Shown here: piece by piece, positions 1-5,010 of the stretch
Layout of the letters: each line of letters starts with the position of its first letter
How positions within the stretch are numbered: position 1 is the first letter of the stretch
Assembly: GCA_039190005.1 (NCBI GenBank)
Contig: JBCCYM010000091.1
Coordinates: 1-5,010 of the forward strand
Source of the DNA: JBCCYM01 sp039190005
GTDB taxonomy: Bacteria > Pseudomonadota > Gammaproteobacteria > UBA12402
DNA: 5,010 bases
Reading direction: 5' to 3'
Notes under the pieces: model-generated
The model's input: only the letters and a program-made list of their open reading frames with translations
Database searches by the model: none
What the model was told of the DNA's origin: nothing
Translations under genes and position numbers: made by a program

Positions 1-1
1 C

Positions 2-616
2 ATTACCACAATCACCCGTCTCGATCCGCTATGGGCTGATTTTAATGTCCCGACAAAATACCTTAACAGTGTAAAAATTGGTCAGATCGTTCATATTAAC
101 AATGAAGCCTTTCCTGATGACACATTTACTGGCAAAGTCACAGCCACTGAACCGCAAGCTGATTCAGGCACCGACAGCTTCACTGTTCGCGCGACCATTG
201 AAAATCCAGATAAAAAATTACTGCCCGGCCAGTCTGTCGACGTCACTTTATTGACTGGGCAACCCACACAAATTATTGCCGCGCCCGCTATTGCCGTCAT
301 CTACAGAGATAACAAAACGTTCTTGTATAAAGTGACCAATGATGAGGCAAAACTTGTACCGGTGACCGTGGGCGAACAAACAGGTCAGGATATGATCATC
401 ACCAGTGGCATTCAAGCCGGTGACACTATTGTTGTCGATGGCACCAATAAAATTATCGGCGATCAGGGGAAAATTTCACCGGTTGATGTCAATGATCCAT
501 CGGCAAACACATCGGCAACGGGACAGGAAAACACATCCGCCTCGTCTTCCAGTGATGACACACAACATAACAAGCAAAGCGCGAAAAAATCAAATTCTGA
601 CGCGCGAGCGCCATAA
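2..616 (+). CDS. RND efflux periplasmic adaptor (membrane fusion protein), C-terminal part; 5' end outside window
   Basis: The frame is open from the left edge and ends at TAA 614-616, leaving 204 codons. Adaptors of this family (AcrA/MexA type, HlyD superfamily) sit in the periplasm, lipid- or membrane-anchored, and join the RND pump to the outer-membrane channel. Visible residues 1-85 fit the beta-barrel domain, including a DPLWADFNVP stretch, a GKVTATEP strand and the family hallmark 'NPDKKLLPGQSVDVTL'. Residues about 90-162 fit the membrane-proximal domain, with 'APAIAV', a strand around 'FLYKV', 'VTVGEQTGQDMIITSGIQAGDTIVVDG' split across two strands, and a final 'KISPV'. The signal peptide, lipoyl and alpha-hairpin domains must lie upstream. 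The last ~40 residues (165-204) are an unusual hydrophilic tail rich in Ser, Thr, Asn, Asp and Lys, probably disordered. The gene lies 18 bp before the pump gene and is almost certainly co-transcribed with it. The family call is firm; the exported substrate cannot be told from this part. Confidence 0.93.
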   Translation: MTTITRLDPLWADFNVPTKYLNSVKIGQIVHINNEAFPDDTFTGKVTATEPQADSGTDSFTVRATIENPDKKLLPGQSVDVTLLTGQPTQIIAAPAIAVIYRDNKTFLYKVTNDEAKLVPVTVGEQTGQDMIITSGIQAGDTIVVDGTNKIIGDQGKISPVDVNDPSANTSATGQENTSASSSSDDTQHNKQSAKKSNSDARAP

Positions 617-623
617 TAAAACC

Positions 624-627
624 GGAG
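624..627 (+). promoter_or_regulatory. Ribosome binding site (GGAG) for the RND permease
   Basis: GGAG lies 7 nt before the GTG at 635, a normal Shine-Dalgarno spacing, inside the 18-bp gap after the adaptor stop codon. It decides the non-ATG start: GTG at 635 gives the conserved RND N-terminus 'MNFIEFFIRRPVFA'. Confidence 0.75.
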
Positions 628-634
628 CTTAGGC

Positions 635-3600
635 GTGAATTTTATTGAATTTTTTATTAGAAGACCGGTTTTTGCCACAGCGATGGCGTTGTTGCTGGTA
701 CTGATTGGCGCCATTTCTTTCTCTAAACTGGTTGTGCGCCAATTTCCCAGAATTGATTCCAATGTCATCAGCATTACCGCTTCCTACCCCGGTGCCAACG
801 CGGCGCTGATGGAAAGCTTTGTCACTACCCCCATTGAAAACGCGCTCACCGGTATCAGCGATCTCGATTACATGACATCCAGCAGCAGCAACGGTCAAAG
901 TCAGGTGACGCTTAATCTAGACCTCAACAGTGACATTAACCGCGCGATGATTGATGTGCAGAGTAAAATCTCTCAAGTACTGCGTCGTCTTCCGAATGGC
1001 GTACAAGATCCAACAATCACTGAAGTCAATAGCGATTCATTTCCCAGTCTCATTGTATTGTTCAGCAGTCCTAATTTACGAACGGAACAAATCAGTGACT
1101 ACATCAAGCGCTCAATTCTACCAGTACTCAGCAACGTCAACGGTGTCGCCCAGGTTGAAATCTTCGGTAATCGTACCTACGCGATGCGTGTCTGGCTGGA
1201 TACCAATAAAATGCGCGCGCTCAATGTGACCGCGACAGATGTGCAAAACGCGCTCACCGACCAAAATGTTCAATCCACTGCCGGACAAATTAATCGTCAA
1301 GAACAGGTTGTCACCATTGACGCGCAAACAGAACTGCACAGCGCCGCTCAATTTAGCAACCTGGTTATCCGCAGAGACGGTAATAAAATTATTCGCCTCA
1401 AAGATATTGGGCGCGTTGAACTGGGCGCGTTGAATTATAGATCGGCCGTATATGCCGATGGCAAACTGGGCGTCGGTATTGGTATCAGCTACAAGAGTGA
1501 CGCCAATCCCCTAGCCGCGGCAAAAGCCGTGCGTAAAACACTGGCAACCATTCAGTTGCCTAGCAATATACGTGCCGACATTGTCCGCGACAGCTCTATT
1601 TATATTGAAAAATCAATTGAAGAAGTTGCCATCACATTCTTTGTCGCCGTCCTCTTAGTGGTACTGGTGATTTTTGCTTTTCTTGGCTCAATTCGTCTGA
1701 TCACCGTGCCGCTTATCACCATTCCGCTTTCAATTATCGGCACATTCATTATCATGTTTGCCCTCAACTACACCATCAATACCCTCACCTTACTGGCATT
1801 CGTGCTGGCAATCGGTATGGTAGTCGATGACGCCATTGTCGTCATGGAAAACATCCATCGCCATTTACTCATGGGTAAATCAGCCAAACAAGCCGCCATT
1901 GATGGCGCCAAACAAATTGTATTCGCCGTTATCGGCATGACCATCACTTTAATGGCGGTATACGCGCCTATCGGTTTCACCTCGGGCTTAACCGGCGCAC
2001 TATTCCGTGAATTTGCCTTTACTTTAGCAGGCTCGGTACTGCTTTCCGGGGTTATCGCCCTAACCATTTGTCCGGTACTCTGTGGAAGAATGCTTGCCCA
2101 CCACGACGATAAAAAAGGATTATCCGCTTTCATTGAACGAATCATGGAAAGAATGACTGCCGGCTATGGGCACGTTCTCTCTAAAGTACTCTCGCGCAAA
2201 ATTTTAATCCCCTCCATGATGGGCTTGATTTTGCTATGCGGCATCATGTTCCTCTTCCCACTGCTACTTACCAGCTCAATTGCTCCGACAGAAGATCAGG
2301 GGGTTATTCTAGCCGTGGCCGAAGGACCAACCTCTGCCAGTATTAACTACACCAATAAATACTCTCAGCAAATGGGTAAAATTCTTGAAAGCGTGCCGGA
2401 AAAAGAAAATACCATTTTAATTGATGGGCGCGGCGGCGCTGAAAACAGCGCGTTTGGCGTATTAACGCTAAAAGACTGGAGTCAACGCAAACGCTCGGCG
2501 ACACAGATTATCAGCGCTATCGATCCGGGTATTCAAAAAATTCCCGGTTTTAGAACATTCTTAGTAGAACCTGGCAGTCTACCTGGTAGTAGTTTTTACG
2601 GCTTCAATTTTGTCATCACCACCAATGGCAGTTATCAGGAATTGAATAATGTCGCCGATAAAATTGTTCAAGAGGCGGAGAAAAATCCTAATATTTTCGC
2701 GGTACGTACCGATCTGAATTTCGATAAACCGGAACTGGTTGTGGAAATCAACCGCAATAAAGCCGGCTATCTCGGTGTGTCAATGACTGACATTCAAAAC
2801 GCCCTGAGCGTGGCATTTGGTGAACCCGAAGTCAATGAATTTAGTCTTGATGGCTATGCCTATTACATCATACCACAGCTACAACAAAGCCAGTACAATT
2901 CCAGCAACATACTCAATCAAATCAACGTTCGCGCCGCCGATGACAGCCTTATTCCACTATCAACTCTGATTACCATGAAAAACAGCGTCACCTCAAACAG
3001 TTTTAATCACTTCCAGGGACAACGTTCAGTGACATTTAACGCTTTCGCCTCACCACTTTTTAGCACCCAACAAACCATCAAATTATTTGAAGGTTTAGCC
3101 AAAAAATACATGCAACCAGGCATGAGTTATGACTTTGCCGGCGACACCCGTGAATTTATAAAAACCAAAACCAGTATGTTGGTCATTTTTATTGCCGCAT
3201 TGTTAATTATCTATTTGGTGCTCGCGGCGCAGTTTGAAAGCTTCCGTGATCCGTTTGTTATTTTGGTGACGGTACCACTAGCAATTACCGGCGCCTTGGG
3301 TGGTTTATTCTTTAGTGGCAGCTCATTGAATATCTATACCGAGATTGGGCTGGTGACATTGATTGGTCTGATTAGTAAACACGGCATTCTCATGGTCGAA
3401 TTTGCCAAGCAATGCCGCTGGTATGACGGCATGAGTCCGGCGGAAGCCATCCATCATGCCGCTTGTGTACGTTTGAAACCGGTCTTAATGACAACCGCAG
3501 CTATGGTACTCGGTGCCGTGCCGCTGATTATCGCTCACGGCGCCGGAGCCGCCGCGCGACGTGAATTGGGTTGGGCAATTGGCAGTGGTATGGTTTTCGG

Positions 3601-3706
3601 CACCTTGTTTACGCTGTTTATTTTACCGACCATGTATTTGGTGCTGCCTGGTCTTAATAATAAAAATCCCAAAGATAAATCGAGTAAATCGCAAGTGACT
3701 TCCTAA
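635..3706 (+). CDS. RND multidrug efflux permease, HAE1 (AcrB-like) family, complete
   Basis: This is an inner-membrane proton/drug antiporter of 1023 residues, close to the usual 1030-1050. Homologues form trimers that take substrate from the periplasm or outer leaflet and pass it to an outer-membrane channel. The fold is complete: TM1 ~12-30; first periplasmic porter/docking loop ~31-330; TM2-TM6 ~331-350, 356-376, 382-404, 428-448 and 460-482; TM7 ~523-545; second periplasmic loop ~546-846; TM8-TM12 ~847-866, 873-893, 902-922, 949-968 and 980-1003. TM4 carries GMVVDDAIVVMEN with D398 and D399, the counterparts of AcrB D407/D408. K915 in TM10 matches K940, and R946 and T953 match R971 and T978, so the proton relay is intact. 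The residue after the lysine is His (SKHG), where AcrB has Asn; this is common in other HAE1 branches. A glycine-rich segment at 598-608 before 'LTLKDW' aligns with the AcrB switch loop. The protein ends in a Lys/Ser-rich cytoplasmic tail (1008-1023). GTG start at 635 is supported by GGAG and by the conserved N-terminus. Substrate range is not readable from sequence. Confidence 0.97.
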   Translation: MNFIEFFIRRPVFATAMALLLVLIGAISFSKLVVRQFPRIDSNVISITASYPGANAALMESFVTTPIENALTGISDLDYMTSSSSNGQSQVTLNLDLNSDINRAMIDVQSKISQVLRRLPNGVQDPTITEVNSDSFPSLIVLFSSPNLRTEQISDYIKRSILPVLSNVNGVAQVEIFGNRTYAMRVWLDTNKMRALNVTATDVQNALTDQNVQSTAGQINRQEQVVTIDAQTELHSAAQFSNLVIRRDGNKIIRLKDIGRVELGALNYRSAVYADGKLGVGIGISYKSDANPLAAAKAVRKTLATIQLPSNIRADIVRDSSIYIEKSIEEVAITFFVAVLLVVLVIFAFLGSIRLITVPLITIPLSIIGTFIIMFALNYTINTLTLLAFVLAIGMVVDDAIVVMENIHRHLLMGKSAKQAAIDGAKQIVFAVIGMTITLMAVYAPIGFTSGLTGALFREFAFTLAGSVLLSGVIALTICPVLCGRMLAHHDDKKGLSAFIERIMERMTAGYGHVLSKVLSRKILIPSMMGLILLCGIMFLFPLLLTSSIAPTEDQGVILAVAEGPTSASINYTNKYSQQMGKILESVPEKENTILIDGRGGAENSAFGVLTLKDWSQRKRSATQIISAIDPGIQKIPGFRTFLVEPGSLPGSSFYGFNFVITTNGSYQELNNVADKIVQEAEKNPNIFAVRTDLNFDKPELVVEINRNKAGYLGVSMTDIQNALSVAFGEPEVNEFSLDGYAYYIIPQLQQSQYNSSNILNQINVRAADDSLIPLSTLITMKNSVTSNSFNHFQGQRSVTFNAFASPLFSTQQTIKLFEGLAKKYMQPGMSYDFAGDTREFIKTKTSMLVIFIAALLIIYLVLAAQFESFRDPFVILVTVPLAITGALGGLFFSGSSLNIYTEIGLVTLIGLISKHGILMVEFAKQCRWYDGMSPAEAIHHAACVRLKPVLMTTAAMVLGAVPLIIAHGAGAAARRELGWAIGSGMVFGTLFTLFILPTMYLVLPGLNNKNPKDKSSKSQVTS

Positions 3707-3733
3707 GCGGTTGATATATTATAACGCTTGTTT
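3705..3733 (+). terminator. Weak hairpin just after the RND permease (possible terminator)
   Basis: AAGCG (3705-3709, overlapping the pump stop codon) pairs with CGCTT (3725-3729). An additional TT/AA pair beyond one bulged G leaves a loop of about 10 nt, and GTTT follows. The stem is short and the T-tract poor, so this could be chance; it is listed because it sits exactly at the operon end. Confidence 0.2.
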
Positions 3734-3909
3734 ATTATAACCTTAGCTTTTTGCATACTCCATGAAAGTCTTATACATTTTTGGAGTCACCAACAACTAT
3801 TTTTAGGATCTGCTGCTGCCGAAATAAACAAATAGCTTAAAAGTTGCTTTAACATTTTTTATGATCTCTAACTTTTATGATAACTGCTGGTAAGTCTCCT
3901 ATAGTCACA
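3707..3909. other. AT-rich spacer between convergent genes, no convincing gene
   Basis: This is 203 bp between the end of the efflux operon and the end of the minus-strand unknown gene. Visible structure: ATTATAAC at 3718-3725 and again at 3734-3741; the inverted repeat ACTCCA (3757-3762) / TGGAGT (3782-3787); a small hairpin followed by six Ts at 3837-3860; and TTTTATGAT at 3857-3865 and 3873-3881. No tRNA, transposase remnant or ORF with a ribosome site is seen. Because both flanking genes end here, transcript termination is the expected job. Confidence 0.6.
3837..3860 (+). terminator. Candidate rho-independent terminator for the efflux operon, possibly bidirectional
   Basis: TTAAAAG (3837-3843) pairs with CTTTAA (3847-3852), with one bulged A and a TTG loop. 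The stem is followed by CA and six Ts (3855-3860). On the minus strand the same stem is preceded by six As and followed by a T-rich run, so it could serve both convergent genes. The stem has only one G-C pair, so it is weak, and its distance of about 130 bp from the pump stop is rather long. Confidence 0.35.
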
Positions 3910-5010
3910 TTATTTTTTACCACCCGCCGATTGACTTGCTAATCCCTTTATATTCGAAGCGTATTTATTATAGGATAGATAACGTTTTCCTTTAATCGAA
4001 AATGATTGAGAAAATGCTCTTAGCACTTCCAGGAACCGTGTGTTTTTATTCGTTAATTTATAATCATCAATTTCCTTACAGTAAGAAATAAAAATAGTCT
4101 TATAAGTTTTAATGTATAAATCTCTTATCTTTTCAGACCAATTTCCAACTTTATCTTCATGAAAGTCCTCAGACACTTGATCTATTTTTTTCATAATAAA
4201 TGATGCTTTGTCATATTTCGCATGACCTTTTCGCACAGAACCAAATAGTTGCTCTCCTCCTGCATCTCTACATTTGGTATATATATACAGCTGATAATAA
4301 ATATCCAACAAAATTTTCAACATGTAAAACTCAGAAGAGGCTGATTGTTTGTTACAAAGTTTTGGAAAGATTTTTACCAGATCTATGCTCAAAGGAGATT
4401 TTGTAATATATGTTATTAAATCATCTAAAAATTTTTTTGATATATCACAACCATGCAGATTGCCGATTAATTTCACTAACACTTCCCTTGAATTTTTATT
4501 CTTCCAATTTAGATATTTTTGCTTCGAACGCCAAATTGCATTATAGGTACCCATGAACTGGCAAAAAGGAGTTTCAATAGGTTGCGCTTCATTTAATACA
4601 AGTTTCTTGAAACTGTCCTTTGCAGCAACATTCATAAATATTTCTTTAAAACAATTCTCACGTGTAAATTTGACTTTAAATTGAGCTAGATTAAATTCAT
4701 AAAATAACTCTAAAATTTTTTCGAATTGCTTATATTGAAAAGTATTCTCTAATTTATTATTCTTGCCTTTGCTGTCGAATTCGTAGAGATATTTAGTCTT
4801 ATTAGGAATACGTGTATTAATGTCTTTTGATAAACTTGTCCGCATGATGCATGCATTATATTTTTTTCGAGGTACTTTATGATAAAATGCAACAGCTCGA
4901 TACATGCTATAAGTCATTTTTTTAGTATTCTGATATTGGTCAGAAACATACAGTTGTGCTTCTACTAAAAAGAGAGAATTCACAGAAATCGACTGAATAC
5001 ACTTCTTCAG
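3910..5010 (-). CDS. Hypothetical protein, AT-rich, lysine/aromatic-rich; 5' end probably outside window
   Basis: I do not recognise this protein. The frame ends at TAA (3912-3910) and is open to the right edge: 357 codons follow the first in-window start, GTG at 4983, and nine more sense codons (LKKCIQSIS) precede it with no stop. No Shine-Dalgarno is seen at a useful distance before GTG 4983 or before the ATG at 4917, so I treat the gene as running off the window. Numbering from GTG 4983, the protein looks soluble: many Lys, Tyr and Phe, seven Cys, no signal peptide in view, no clear membrane helix. Residues 83-103 and 219-238 look like amphipathic or buried helices; the second (MLKILLDIYYQLYIYT) is hydrophobic but broken by Lys, Asp and Gln. 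'AGGEQLFGSVRKGHAKYDKA' (241-260) is the most motif-like stretch; the C-terminus is SAGGKK. There is no nucleotide-binding P-loop, HTH or nuclease motif I can name. Sampled lines run about 18-32% GC against mid-40s in the efflux operon, suggesting acquisition. It converges on the efflux genes and is not part of their operon. That it is coding is likely from length alone; function unknown. Confidence 0.7.
   Translation of the reverse strand: MKKCIQSISVNSLFLVEAQLYVSDQYQNTKKMTYSMYRAVAFYHKVPRKKYNACIMRTSLSKDINTRIPNKTKYLYEFDSKGKNNKLENTFQYKQFEKILELFYEFNLAQFKVKFTRENCFKEIFMNVAAKDSFKKLVLNEAQPIETPFCQFMGTYNAIWRSKQKYLNWKNKNSREVLVKLIGNLHGCDISKKFLDDLITYITKSPLSIDLVKIFPKLCNKQSASSEFYMLKILLDIYYQLYIYTKCRDAGGEQLFGSVRKGHAKYDKASFIMKKIDQVSEDFHEDKVGNWSEKIRDLYIKTYKTIFISYCKEIDDYKLTNKNTRFLEVLRAFSQSFSIKGKRYLSYNKYASNIKGLASQSAGGKK

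Noticed and set aside
1768..2145. 125-codon minus-strand open frame inside the pump gene
   Set aside because: It lies antisense to the conserved TM3-TM7 region of the RND permease. The permease frame fully explains the sequence, so this is a shadow.
3711..3741. Promoter-like TTGATA followed by TATAAC on the plus strand
   Set aside because: The spacing is 19 bp and no plus-strand gene lies downstream before the convergent gene. Such matches are common by chance in AT-rich DNA.
3783..3792. GGAGTCACCA, resembling a tRNA 3' end with CCA, with ACTCC upstream as a possible acceptor partner
   Set aside because: Only about 30 bp separate the arms, with no T-arm or anticodon arm. It is neither a tRNA nor a credible tRNA-derived attachment site.
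3762..3806. Tiny plus-strand ORF in the spacer, MKVLYIFGVTNNYF then stop
   Set aside because: It has only 14 codons and no Shine-Dalgarno sequence before the ATG, and nothing in frame after the stop resembles a broken gene. It is expected by chance.
4200..4546. Two overlapping plus-strand open frames of 65-68 codons opposite the unknown gene
   Set aside because: They are short and antisense to a much longer frame, with no ribosome site and no recognisable product.
4917..4983. GTG 4983 or ATG 4917 as the true start of the minus-strand gene
   Set aside because: Neither has a Shine-Dalgarno sequence at useful distance, and the frame stays open to the window edge. A start beyond 5010 is at least as likely, though GTG 4983 cannot be excluded.

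Overview
The window looks like a chromosomal segment of a Gram-negative bacterium, most likely a gammaproteobacterium. The evidence is a tandem periplasmic adaptor plus inner-membrane RND pump of the HAE1 (AcrB-like) type, with moderate GC and short spacing between the two genes. I cannot name the species. The mix of a mid-40s %GC efflux operon and an AT-rich lysine-rich orphan would suit a Legionella/Coxiella-like host, but that is only an impression.

Layout. Positions 2-616 (+) hold the C-terminal 204 codons of an RND periplasmic adaptor (membrane fusion protein), cut by the left edge. After 18 bp carrying a clear GGAG ribosome binding site comes a complete 1023-residue RND permease at 635-3706 (+), started by GTG. 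Its proton-relay residues (D398, D399, K915, R946, T953) are all in place, so it should be a working proton-driven drug or solute exporter. The adaptor and pump form one operon. The outer-membrane channel partner is not in the window; it may lie upstream or be encoded elsewhere.

Positions 3707-3909 are a 203-bp AT-rich spacer between convergent genes. It contains weak hairpins, two pairs of short direct repeats that each have a 16-nt period, and no convincing gene. From 3910 to the right edge, on the minus strand, runs a long AT-rich frame (at least 366 codons) for a lysine- and aromatic-rich protein that I do not recognise. Its frame is still open at the window edge, so its true start may lie outside. 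It differs sharply in base composition from the efflux operon and reads like an accessory or acquired gene.

No RNA gene, CRISPR array, transposase or integrase was found. The only candidate for something undescribed is the unknown minus-strand protein; the efflux operon is ordinary.
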